DNA of 64,000 nt from Ascaphus truei (Eukaryota > Chordata > Amphibia > Anura > Ascaphidae): assembly GCA_036426205.1 (NCBI GenBank), contig CM071568.1, positions 119,419,745 through 119,483,744 on the forward strand, in the 5' to 3' direction. The notes under the pieces were generated by a model. It was not told the DNA's origin. It did not search any database and saw only the letters and a list, made by a program, of their open reading frames with translations. The position numbers and the translations under genes were made by a program. This document shows positions 36,046-46,406 of the stretch, in pieces. Each line of letters begins with the position of its first letter. Within the stretch, counting starts at the first letter, position 1.

Positions 36046-37171
36046 GAGCAAAAAAGGGATTGCACCCGCTCAACCTAGTGTGACCGCTAAGATCACTAAA
36101 TCAGACTGGTGCAATAGGGCAGGGAGACTAATCAGAACACAGAGAACACTGTATGATGTAAAGAAACAATACATACAGATAAGGCCCTATTGATGCACTC
36201 AAAATCTGAGGGGTAGGTCACCCTGGTAAAAAAGCAACAACACAGGAATAATATGAACCAAACCTAGAAATAGCGTCACACGTCACGCTTTCAAGCATGG
36301 ATGCCTGCAGCTCCTAGCAGACCTCAACGTGTCCACGCCAGAGTTCTTTTCAGCTGCGCACTCCATGAGGCACCTATCCAGGCTGATCGATAGGATCGTG
36401 TACCCAGGGCCAGCACAGATAAGTTACCAGGATCATCTTTCCCTCTTTTCTGTCCTCCAACCCCCCCCCCTCTCCCCCCGGGTGCTGTAGGGGTATGTTA
36501 TTGAGGGTCAGGGCTAGTGGGTTACACGATCCTGCAGTATTGTTCTCTCCCCACAGGGTTAACATATATTGGTGTGTAGGGTACCCCTTTCCCTCATTTC
36601 TGCCCCTGTGTGTAGTTACTAACTAGCAGGGACAATTTTTGTGGGGCTCACACCACCATTGTTCTATCGGTCTATGTATGTCAGCTGTACTAATATCTAT
36701 GTGTGTTACCAATGATTATATTTGCTACTATTTTGCCTTCTAACCCATCACTGATGCATGGTTTACAGTGAGCTAGAGTTCACACACATTTAATTGCCTC
36801 TAGTGGATGTATATATTTTATATAGCACTCCAGTGACGTCATCCACTACAGTTAGCCTTCACTGCCTTTAACCATAGGCATTGATTGTGTGCTATCTGTT
36901 ATTCTTAGTGCTTATGTTTAATTTTCCAATGTTTTTGGATTAGCATTCTGGCAATTTGCCCTAATAGCACTCACTGTATTCAGTTCATTCCATTCACCAT
37001 ATACTCTGGTACCATTTTTAACCAACATTAATAAAGCATATTTAAATACTATTTCTAGGTTTGGTTCAGATTATTCCTGTGTTGTTGCTTTTTTTTACCA
37101 GGGTGACCTACCCCTCAGATTTTGAGTGCATCAATAGGGCCTTATCTGTATGTATTGTGTCTTTACATCAT
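36046..37171. mobile_element. 1.1-kb inverted-repeat insertion, PLE-like
   Basis: Bounded by the 13-bp TSD TATTCCCTCTCTA (36,033-36,045 and 37,172-37,184). Inside, about 36,151-36,274 and 37,040-37,170 are inverted copies (TGTATGATGTAAAGA, ATCTGAGGGGTAGGTCACCC, AAACCTAGAAATAG). The middle has no ORF. The inverted-arm architecture resembles the start of the PLE at 60.2 kb, so a non-autonomous or truncated PLE is my best guess. The C/T frames in this area are not genes. Confidence 0.6.
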
Positions 37172-37379
37172 ACAGTATTCCCTCTCTACCCTCGCTCCTG
37201 CTACTTGTGCTGTTCCCTCCGCTCTTTGCACCCCCCTCCTCTCTCCTCTCCCCTCTCCCCTCTACCTTCCCTCCTCCCTCTGCTCTCCACCTTCCAGCCT
37301 CTCCGACCCGCCTCCTTTATCTCCCTGCTCCCCTTTGCATTCCTTGGTGAAACTTCCGGCGCATCCCCTGTCACCCTCC

Positions 37380-37720
37380 AGGGTCCTTTCTCTCTGTGTG
37401 CCGTGTTCTGACGTATGCCCCGTAGCCTTCCGTCGCTCCTGCCTCCTCCAAGATGGCGCTACTTCGCCCGCCCCCAGGCTGTGACGTACTTCCGGTTTCC
37501 GGCGTCCGCCATTTTGGAGCCGCCGGAGCCGCGAGAAGGAGGGGAGCGCACGCTCTCCTCCCGCTCTTTCTGCTCTTCCTGCTTCTGCATCTCACGCTGG
37601 CTCCGAGGGGACTCTACTGCTGCCTCCATTTTCTTTTCTCCTTTAAGGTGAGGGACAAAGGTAAGTTCTGGTCTCTTTTGGCCAAGGGGACTCTGTCCAT
37701 TTACCAGGTCTGCTGAGAAT
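37380..37720. promoter_or_regulatory. Promoter-like CpG-rich block in L1 spacer (copy 3)
   Basis: On the plus strand (antisense to L1) it contains CAAGATGGCGC and CCGCCATTTTGG (YY1-type, opposite orientations), TGACGTAC (CRE-like) and ACTTCCGG / TTCCGG (ETS-type). A donor-like AAAGGTAAGT lies near 37,660. CpG density is high against the AT-rich surroundings. It could drive L1 ORF2 (minus) or antisense transcripts. Confidence 0.45.
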
Positions 37721-37917
37721 GCTGGGGCTCTTTCCAGGCTCTGTATCTGCAGCAAAGCGGCTTCTTTTTTTCCCCCCCATCAGGGCTTCAGTGACTGTCC
37801 ATTTTGTAATCTGTCCAGGCCCAGAACAACATCAGGCCAGGTAACTTTTGTTAACTTTTATAACTTTAATACACATGGTAACTCAGAGACGTGTCTCTCT
37901 GCTCCTCGTTCAGCCTT

Positions 37918-38988
37918 TCATTTCTTGCTCCCTTGCGCTTTGGCTGGCCCTGCGCCGCCGGTCAACTCGGGTTCCAGTGGCTCCTCTGCCTCTTCCTCTC
38001 TGACTGGGGCTCCCTTGAGGCCCAGTTTGGCCATAAACGCCCCCCCTTCTCCCGCCCCCCCTTCTCTCATCGTGATGGGCCTCCCGTTCCTCACAACCAT
38101 CAGGCCGAACGGGAAGGTCCATCTGTAGCGAATGTTCTGATCTCGTAGGGCCTTGGTGACAGGGGAAAAGTTGCGCCGCCTGGCCAGGGTGGCTGGTGAC
38201 AGATCCTTAAAAATCAGCATCTTGTTGCCTTCAAACTCTACCGATGGTAGGGCTCTCATCTGGCGCAATACCGCTTCTTTAGTAGTGTAATAGTGTAGCC
38301 GGACAACAATGTCCCTGGGCTGCTCCGTCAGCAACGGGCGGGACCGGAGCGCTCTGTGACATCTGTCCATTGCCCGTGCCTCTTTGGGGATGTCGGGTAG
38401 CAGGGACTCCAGCCATCTTGCTGTGAATTCTTCGCAGTCCCAGAATTCTTCGGAAACCCCCCTGATCCTTATATTGTTCCGCCTTTCGCGGTTTTCCGCA
38501 TCTTCCTGACGTTCTTTTAGCTTATCAATTTTTTTCTGCATCTCTCCCGACCTCTTCTCCGATTTTTTCACTACCTTTATTGTCTGATCCTTTTTATTTT
38601 CTAAGTCATCAGTTCTGACCCCTAGCTTGCCGACATCTCTCTTTACCTCCTTTTTTTCAGCTTGCAGGAGTGACTTGAGATCGTTGTATAGCCTCTCAAA
38701 GTCACATCTCCTCACTGGTAGCAGGGCTTGATTTCTGGCCCCTTCCTCTTCTCCCTCCTGCTCAATGTCAAAACCAGGATTTGAAACGGGCGCCATTTCT
38801 CCTGCTGCACTGCCCGCTCCTGCACCGGCAAAGTAGTCACGAACGTCCGATCGCGTCTGTTTCTTATGGCTTGTTCGGCTTTTTCGGAGCAATCTCTGCT
38901 GGTTTATTGATTGATTTGTGCTTAACTGAGGCGAAATTTCTGAGTTTGTGGGTGTTTGATAATGTTTACTAATAGCGCAGTCCTCCAT
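37918..38988 (-). CDS. L1 ORF1 protein, intact (copy 3)
   Basis: A complete 356-codon frame, close to the usual L1 ORF1p length (mammalian about 340). The N-terminus is Ser/Thr/Gln-rich. About residues 95-170 form a heptad-rich coiled coil (FERLYNDLKSLLQAEKKEV, then KKIDKLKERQEDAENRERR). The RRM-like domain starts at NNIRIRGVSEEFWD. The C-terminal domain includes MDRCHRALRS, DIVVRLHYYTTKEAVLRQ and IRYRWTFPFGLMVVRNGRPI. ORF1p coats L1 RNA and acts as a nucleic-acid chaperone. It is preserved although the same element has lost its RT. The first ATG lies only 27 nt from the element's 5' end. Confidence 0.9.
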   Translation of the reverse strand: MEDCAISKHYQTPTNSEISPQLSTNQSINQQRLLRKSRTSHKKQTRSDVRDYFAGAGAGSAAGEMAPVSNPGFDIEQEGEEEGARNQALLPVRRCDFERLYNDLKSLLQAEKKEVKRDVGKLGVRTDDLENKKDQTIKVVKKSEKRSGEMQKKIDKLKERQEDAENRERRNNIRIRGVSEEFWDCEEFTARWLESLLPDIPKEARAMDRCHRALRSRPLLTEQPRDIVVRLHYYTTKEAVLRQMRALPSVEFEGNKMLIFKDLSPATLARRRNFSPVTKALRDQNIRYRWTFPFGLMVVRNGRPITMREGGAGEGGAFMAKLGLKGAPVREEEAEEPLEPELTGGAGPAKAQGSKK

Positions 38989-39027
38989 ACTCTCAGCCGT
39001 CGAGCATGCACCTCAGATGGATATATT

Positions 39028-39631
39028 TTAATATATTTCCAAAGGTATGAATATATATTTACAAGATGTACTATGAGGAATAATAGCAATTCATCCACCA
39101 AACATTTTTTGCAGCCATACCAATAGAAACTCATTGAATTTGAGCTGATTTGAAAGAAACACCATACACCTCTTAGAATTATGGGTTGAAATAGTTGCAC
39201 AGATCAAGTGACATAAACTGATGGTGGCCATGGTTAGCCTATTAAAACAAAGGTTTGCAAATATTTTCTGTAAACTTCTGCATTTAGAATTATGTGTAGG
39301 GAAGCATTGCTTAAAAGGCCCTTTAATACCCTACATTTTCAGATGCTGCTTTGGGATTATGGTAACAAAAAGTCTTATGGTACCTTCTGAAGAAACAGAA
39401 GGGAAAAAAGTTGAACACATACTGTGTTATGTTTAAACAAATGTACTAGATATTGTTAACCTGACTTTTCTAAAACTTTGTTCATTAATATATTTTAAAG
39501 ATACACTATTTGAAAGGATTGTGATATAATCTAGTGGTTTATAAGTGTACATTTAAACACTTGAACTTCACGAATTTTATATAACATTTGAATATTTTGA
39601 AAAGAAAATAAGACACTGGACATGACTCTCA
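39028..39631. other. No gene seen
   Basis: AT-rich flank between L1 copy 3 and the next inverted-repeat element. The short frames carry no motif. Confidence 0.6.
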
Positions 39632-41670
39632 TAGTGTAAAATAGTAATTTAATGCTATAAACAAGTGTGATAATAAATGCACATACAAGAAAAATCATTT
39701 ATAAATGCAGGGCATGTTCTGGGTACAAGTTACTGCTCGTGGAAAACGTAAACACTCCGTGGGTAGCCGCCGCAATCATCAGCCTCCAGTCTAGCTAAAA
39801 AACATCCCTCAATCCAGAACCACCGGTCCAGAGAATCCTCCACACGTTACAAGTCCATAAAATTGTCCCACGATCCCGGCACACAACTAGAACAGCTACC
39901 CCCCTTACTGTCGGCTCTAAGGGCTCACTTAGCCCAAATTACGAGTCAAAGATCTGGTGCTTCAGAGCGGAGCTCCTGCCATCACTGGGGGAAAGCTGCA
40001 AAGGAGCAACTCTCCACCACAGGAGCAGTAGTTAGACTACAAACAGATGAATGAAGCAAAAGCACGGGGATACCAAGAATAAAATCTCTTAACACATGAA
40101 CAGCACTAGTCCTACGCGTTTCGTAGATATAAATCTACTTCATTAGGGATAATTAGTCATTGTCCATGTTATTTAAACCCTATGTGAATAAGTGATTGAT
40201 TATTCTAAATTAAGCAGTTGACCAACCATAGGTCTAACACATAACCAACACAGATGTTCTACAACTAACACATTATTAGTATAGGTGGAACTAACATCAT
40301 TATTTAAAACATACACATATACATTTTATTAAAATAACAACTAAGCAACATATACTGTACTAAAAATTCAAGTGCCAATTGATGAGACATTGAAATGAGA
40401 AAACAGTGTTAGCACAGCATAACAATTTAAAACAAGCGTTACCATAAATCCTTACATATAAATAGAGAGGAAAACTTAAATAAATACACATATGCATATG
40501 AATATATAGATATATGTCCAAAATAGACAAAATCGTGTGGGAAGAAAAAATCTAAAAAATAAATACTATTAATAATAAATCACGTTAAGAGATTTTATTC
40601 TTGGTATCCGCATGCTAATGCTTTATTCAGCTGATTGCAATCTATCTACTGCTCCTGTGGTGGAGACTCACTCCTTTGCGGCGCGCCCCCAGGGATTTTT
40701 TTCAGCTAGACTGGAGGCTGACGATTGCGGCAGCTACCCATGGAGTGAGTCTACGTTTTCCACGAGCGGTAACATGTACCCAGAACATGCCCTGCATTTA
40801 TAACTGATTTTTCTTGTACGTGCATTTATTGACACACTGGTTTGTAGCATTTTAATGACTATTTTACACTAGGAAAGTCGTGCACTGTCTTTTTTTCTGT
40901 TCCACGTCTATCCATGTGGTGCTGAGCCATCCACACTGACAAGCAGCAGACTCCCATTCATATTGAAGTCACTTGTATTTATTTTTGGTTCATATACCAC
41001 AGATTTATATTTTATTATCACAATACTGTATTGTATTTTTGTCTTCAATAAGGGTGCACTTTATTAGAGATAGGTATTTATTTAATATTTTATCCTAGTG
41101 CACTTCAATGTTGAGTCATTATATTATATATATGTATCTGAGACTGTTATCGCGAGACTTGGACTAGGGAGGGATTCAGTGTGGATGCACACTACTGGCG
41201 TCTTTGGAGGAAGTCAACCATCATCTGAACACGCGGGCACATCGCATCAGATGGAGGAAGTCCAAAAGATGCTGTTTTGAGCTCCTTGCCTATATTGATT
41301 TTTAACATTGTGAGTGGCCGTGATCTATGCAATGAGCATTTATTAAAACTATGTTTACAGTATTATGCTATGGGAGCCGCTCTGTCTTCTTTTTGTTTTG
41401 TAGCTTGAAGAGGAAAGTGGTTGTTCCTGAAGACTGGCAGCGGTGTCCGTGCAGCATCTCTCCCAGCTCCATCTGCTTCTGGGGTTTCTTTTGTGTTTTT
41501 TCCCTTTTTATGTTTTTCCTTGTTTGTTAATTTCTGTGTGTTTGTCTGTGTCTGTACATGTGAGTTTAAGTTCCTCTGTAGTCACCTTGGTATATACTAT
41601 CCCTCATTAAGTATTGCACGATCTCTTATCCACATATCCCGGCGAGCGCAGCAGTATATCTTTTTTTCTT
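39632..41670. mobile_element. PLE-like remnant with inverted arms
   Basis: The left arm 39,632-40,094 is repeated inverted at 40,584-40,871. Both carry TAGTGTAAAATAGTAAT or its counterpart, GGGCATGTTCTGGGTAC, CAGCCTCCAGTCTAGCT, CACCACAGGAGCAGTAG and ATACCAAGAATAAAATCTC. The right arm lacks about 175 bp. The loop holds a hammerhead-like motif on the minus strand. Downstream sequence to about 41,670 resembles the untranslated part of a PLE (GCTCTGTCTTCTTTTTGTTTTGTAG, compare 60.64 kb). No RT or nuclease frame is seen. Confidence 0.5.
40113..40146 (-). ncRNA. Hammerhead-like motif, mutated core
   Basis: The minus strand reads CTAATGA, A, helix II GTAGAT-TTAT-ATCTAC (perfect pairing), GAAAC, GC, GTA. 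The box is CTAATGA instead of CTGATGA, a change at a core G, so it is probably inactive. It has the same extra A before helix II as the motif at 33,229. Confidence 0.4.
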
Positions 41671-41689
41671 TTATATTTATATAATGCCC

Positions 41690-42055
41690 TTCCCCTCAAT
41701 ACCCGACTAGCCCCCTCGCTATCCACCTTTAAGACCCACCTTAAGACACATCTGCTTAAAGAAGCATATGAGTAGCACTGGATAATCATGGACACATGAC
41801 ACAAAGCTTGGCCCCCTGCAGACGCACTTACTAGTATTCCCTCCTACTGTCTCTGTACGTTCTCCCTACCTACCAATTAGATTGTAAGCTCCTCGGAGCA
41901 GGGACTCCTTCCTTAATGTTACTTTTACAGTATGTCTGAAGCACTTATTCCCATGATCTGTTATTTATATTTGTTATTTATATGACATGTATTACTACTG
42001 TGAAGCGCTATGTACATTTTATGGCGCTATACAAATAAAGACATACATACATACA
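41690..42055 (+). mobile_element. L2-like LINE 3' end with ACAT microsatellite tail
   Basis: One frame ends LSTFKTHLKTHLLKEAYE-stop, followed by AGATTGTAAGCTCCTCGGAG and CAGGGACT, then GCGCTATACAAATAAAG and (ACAT)n. This combination is the common 3' end of L2-type LINEs in frogs and fishes. The same tail words occur inverted at 57.8-57.9 kb. Confidence 0.55.
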
Positions 42056-43021
42056 TATATACATATATACATTTTGCCACATTTAAGTACACAATTGGTG
42101 CACATTTTTTCTTTTTTCTTTATCAAATTTGATGATTTTACATGCAAATATGTGGTATGCTTTTTAATCTATATCTATATCTACAGTATATTCTTCTTTG
42201 ATACAATGACTCACTAGGAATATAAGATGGAGATTGATCGATAATGCACTGTGAGTACTAGATCACTTTACGGATTCCCCAAATTGGATCCCTATCCTGC
42301 ATTGAGAAGGAGCCTGTGTTCCATATTTATTTTGAACTCATATGTTATTTACATATTTATACATTTTTATTTAGGTGTGCCAGACTGCAGCTTCTCTTCT
42401 TTAGAGATTTCCTTCTACAATTATGGACACCACATTAATCTGCTCCAGGCATTGGTCGATCTAGCCATTTATAGGACCAGGAAGTAAGGGTTTGAAGAGA
42501 AGTCCTGTGTCTTCTTGTTACCATATTCCTGGCTCTCGTGTATTCCTTTGTCCAAGCAGAGATCCCACGCTCAATATCAATAAAAAGGGCAGAAGGATGT
42601 GCATTCTAGTTGGTAATAGGCAAGATGCTATGCTCAGCTTTCCTTACAAGAATTCTATTGTGCTTGAAATACACATTAACATTTTTGGTGTGCCAGTACG
42701 TAGTTATTATGTCATGGGGCATGGAACCCCAGGGGCTACATGATTTAGTGGCTACATCATGCCCTTTACGTGCTCTAAAGAGCGCTAACGTTATTGTTTG
42801 GGCACTCTGATGCCGCTGCCCCTCCAGTAACCAAAGGTTTAAAGAGCATAGTTTGTTGTCAAATTAAAGTCTAGTCAACCATTTTTTTTGTTCTTAACCT
42901 TCACGTACGCTAGCTGATAGAAAAAAAAGCCGCTTGTAACATTTGCATGGAGATTCTGTATCTCCATGAAAGATTGTTACAGGCGATCGTACACTAAAAA
43001 AATACATTTTAATAATAGTGT

Positions 43022-43278
43022 ACATGAGCAGGGGGTCTCAGGACCTGAACTGCATTGGTTTCAGGTCTGAGGACCCCCTACTTCAGGAGATACAGGCCCC
43101 GTTATGGGGTGCCGGTATCCCCTGCACTTTAAAGCTCCCGCGTCACGTGACCGGGACATTTAAATTCTGCAGGGGATACCGGCACCCCATAAATTGGCCT
43201 GTATCTCCTGAAGTAGGGGGTCCCCAAGGCTAAAATCAATGCGGTTCAGCTCAGGAGATCCCCTGCACATCTACACTA
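43022..43278. repeat. Nested palindrome (second copy of 19,562 type)
   Basis: Arms from GAGCAGGGGGTCTCAGGACC to CAGGAGATCCCCTGCACATC, with TATCTCCTGAAGTAGGGGGT inside and a GGTGCCGGTATCCC / GGGATACCGGCACC pair around TCACGTGACCGGGAC. Confidence 0.9.
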
Positions 43279-43375
43279 GTATTAAAACACACATAACAAT
43301 AAACAATAATTCCTTACCATAGCGGCTATCCGCTATGGTAATGAAGCTGCATTAATGTAAATTTTAATAATATTG

Positions 43376-43641
43376 TGCTGGAGCAGGGGGTCCCCTGAGC
43401 TGAACCGCATTGATTTCTGCCTCAGAGACCCCCTGCTTCTCGAGTTACAGGCCCCGGTATGGGGCATCGGGTGCCAGTGTCGCCGCCATCTTTATAGCGT
43501 CCAAGACGCGACGTGGGCTCTATAAAGATGGCGGGGACACTGGCACTCCCAAACTGGGGCCTGTAACTTGGGAAGCAGGGTGTCCCTGAGGCAGAAATCA
43601 ATGCGGTTCAGCTCAGGGGACCCCCTGCTCCAGCACACTAT
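43376..43641. repeat. Nested palindrome (second copy of 19,195 type)
   Basis: Arms from GGAGCAGGGGGTCCCCTGAG to CTCAGGGGACCCCCTGCTCC. The inner arms include GAACCGCATTGATTTCTGCC / GGCAGAAATCAATGCGGTTC and CTTTATAG / CTATAAAG. Confidence 0.92.
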
Positions 43642-45435
43642 TATTAAAATTTACATTAATGCAGCTTCCTTACCTTAGCGGCTATCCGCTAAGGCAATAA
43701 AGGGGTTAAAGCACATTAGCATGTTTATTGGGGACAATTGCCCCCAATAAACATAGCAATATACAACACACTTCCCCCCGCCCCCTAACACATACAGTAC
43801 TGTAATGGTCCAAAAAACTATTATCCACAAATGGATAATAATGCATTTGCCCATTTTAAAAACATATAAATTACAATAAATACAGTCAATATATATTACA
43901 CTTACCTTTTACGGCACCCACGATGAAGGCCGTCTTCATCCTCATCTTCATCCTGCCCATGCTCCCTCCGATGCTGCAAAACATGCACAAGAATAAAAAC
44001 ATCCAATGTAATGTCCCCTAACCCCTTAATCACCATAGCGGTTATTAACCGCTACAGTCATTTAGGGGTTAACCCACCCTCACCCACCACTCGGGAGGCC
44101 TACATACCCTCCCCCACTAACCCCCCACCCCGTGAGGCCTAACCAACCTCACCCACTACCCAGCCGGGAGGCCAACCCACATACCCCCACCCCCAGTACC
44201 CACAATAAAAACAATACACTGCCCCACAATAAACATCATTCTATTTATTAAATACATAACCCACCCCCTGTGCCCCCCCCCGTAAATACATAATTTATTA
44301 TTTTACATACAGGGTTCATACCCCAGGCCCACGGGAGTCCCTGGTGGGCTTGACGGGTCACCTCACAGACCTACAGGTGCCCAGCATCATGTTTCACACA
44401 GGGTCTGGAGGCCTGTTGGTGGGTCCCGCCAGGCACCATGGTCCACCAGGTGGTCTCCGTGGGTCACCGTGGGCCACAATAGGGTCTCCACGGTAGGTCT
44501 GCGGATGTCTGGGGGGCCCCGGGTCAGACCAACAGGTGTTTGAGGGGCCTCGGGTGGTTCCCATGGAGGTCTGAGGACCCACGGGTGGTCCCTACGGGTC
44601 TGCGGTGCCCCCACAGATGTGGGGCCACCAGTTCTTCCCCGCAGGTGTCCCCATGGACCGGCAGCCTGGTACCCGTGAGAAGCCTGAGGATACCGCAGGT
44701 GGTCTCCAGAGGTCCCCCGCAAACCAAAAGGAACCAACCCTGTATGTAAAAAAAATAAACCGGACCTATAGATTAAATACATACATCCACTCCCCCCCCC
44801 CCAACATCCAGATATGGATAATAGATTATTTGCCCATTATGAAACACATAAAACATGCATAAATTAAAACATGAATTCTTAATCTTAAAATCACCACATT
44901 GCATGTTACAATAAATCCAGCAGCAATTGTAAATATAGAACAACAAACCAGCAGCTACACAAATGTATATGAAATGTCACAGAACTGCATTGAGTGTGTA
45001 CATGATGCAATTAATCTGTGCATCATGTAACACTATGCAAAATACATGTAACAATAAAATATACTATGAACAATGTCCCCTAACCACCAATGCCATCATG
45101 AAAATCAAATAGAAACTAAGCAACATCAATACAATTACCATCAATCAATTAATCAATTTCCTAAACCAGTTACAATACAATACAAATCAATTATACAATT
45201 CCCTATTCAATTCCTAAAGCCAAACCATTGCCAAAAGAATTCTAATTGAAAGTAACCACCATCAATCTAATCTAACTACCAGAAATAAGCCATTAAAAAT
45301 AACCTGCGACGGCGGGAAGAATGGAAGCTTGAATACCGAGCTCCACTTCCACCGGCGTAAATAAATAATTAATCTGCAGCAGAGACGCAACCCGGCTATT
45401 TAAAAACACAGCGCTTTCACCCTGAACCATCAGAG

Positions 45436-46406
45436 ATGGCTACGAACCGCACATCCCGGCATAAAAGTCAGCCGGTATCCACCTACTTTCGGAAGAAGTT
45501 AGTGGCCGCCTCCGACAAGCCTGCGAGCCCAGTGCAGCCCGCCAATATGGACTCCGATGCGGACCCCCCAGCTGAGGAAGCGGGAGACAAGGAGATGGTC
45601 AGGCGCAAGGACCTTAAAGAATTTTGTGCGCAAATGAAGCAATTCTTTCGAACCGAGCTCTGGGCACTAAGAAAGGATGTTGATGCTCTAGGGGAACGCA
45701 CGGCCTCATTAGAGACAAAAACAGATGCTACCCTGGATTCCCTAACACATACGCAAAACGAGGTGACTAACCTACAAGAAAAAGTCAGAGCCCTGGAGGA
45801 GAAAGCAGAGGACAATGAAAATCGCAACAGGCGATGTAATATCCGCATTAGGGGGGTCCCAGAGGCTGTCTCTGACCGAGAAGAATTTGCCTCAAGATGG
45901 CTGGAGCACCTGTTCCCCGACAAAACAGACAGGGAGCTGTTAATGGACAGATGCCATAGAGCTCTCAGAGGGAAACCACAGAAAGGAGACCCCCCAGGGA
46001 TATAGTGATCCGCCTGCATCATTATCGTACAAAAGAGGAAATATGCAGGATCGCTAGAGACTCTAAAACCCTGGAATTCGAGGATATAACCTTTCAGATA
46101 TACCAAGACTTAGCTCCAGCCACCTTGATGCGGAGGCGGACCTTTGCTCCGGTCACTAAGACACTAAGAGACCGCAGCGTCCGCTACCGCTGGCTGTTCC
46201 CCTGTGCCATACTGGTATTGAGGAATGGGGTGGCTCACACTTTACGGAGACCAGAAGATGGTGCGGGGTTCCTGACTAAAATGGGAGTCAAGGAGTTACC
46301 CCCAAGCCCCCCTCACAGAGCTACGCATGCTACAAGTGCCCCTGAACCCACCTGGAGTCGAACGGGGGCTACGGGATCTTCACCTGTGGCGACAGGCTCC
46401 AGCTGA
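45436..46406 (+). pseudogene. L1 ORF1, one frameshift (copy 2)
   Basis: Two frames, 45,436-46,005 and 46,005-46,406, join into one ORF1. The N-terminal part ends in a basic stretch, then a long coiled coil (about residues 70-135: LRKDVDALGERTASLETKTD and onward). The RRM start is CNIRIRGVPEAVSD, followed by MDRCHRALRGK. The C-terminal domain reads IRLHHYRTKEEICRIARDSK and RYRWLFPCAILVLRNG. The break is best explained by one extra C in the C-run at 45,990-45,995. RNA-binding chaperone role as for copy 3. Confidence 0.88.

Larger units (their letters stand above)
30860..39014 (-). mobile_element. L1-superfamily LINE, copy 3, with two later insertions
   Basis: On the minus strand it begins GAGGTGCATGCTCGACGGC, matching the start of copy 1, and ends AAATAAAACCAAAGTTGC plus A. 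Both ends are flanked by AATATATCCATCT (plus-strand AGATGGATATATT at 30,847-30,859 and 39,015-39,027). Subtracting the PLE (31,851-34,024) and the 1.1-kb insertion (36,046-37,171 plus its TSD), and adding back about 2.1 kb of missing ORF2, gives about 6.9 kb, equal to copy 1. This supports the reconstruction. Confidence 0.9.

Noticed and set aside
44387..44782. 131-codon minus-strand frame rich in Gly, Pro, Thr
   Set aside because: Translation of a GC-rich degenerate minisatellite inside the palindromic element, open in several frames.
45483..46106. 207-codon minus-strand frame, and similar ones at 22,204-22,655, 27,030-27,587 and 51,203-51,850
   Set aside because: Antisense shadows of L1 ORF1 and ORF2 with no motif of their own.
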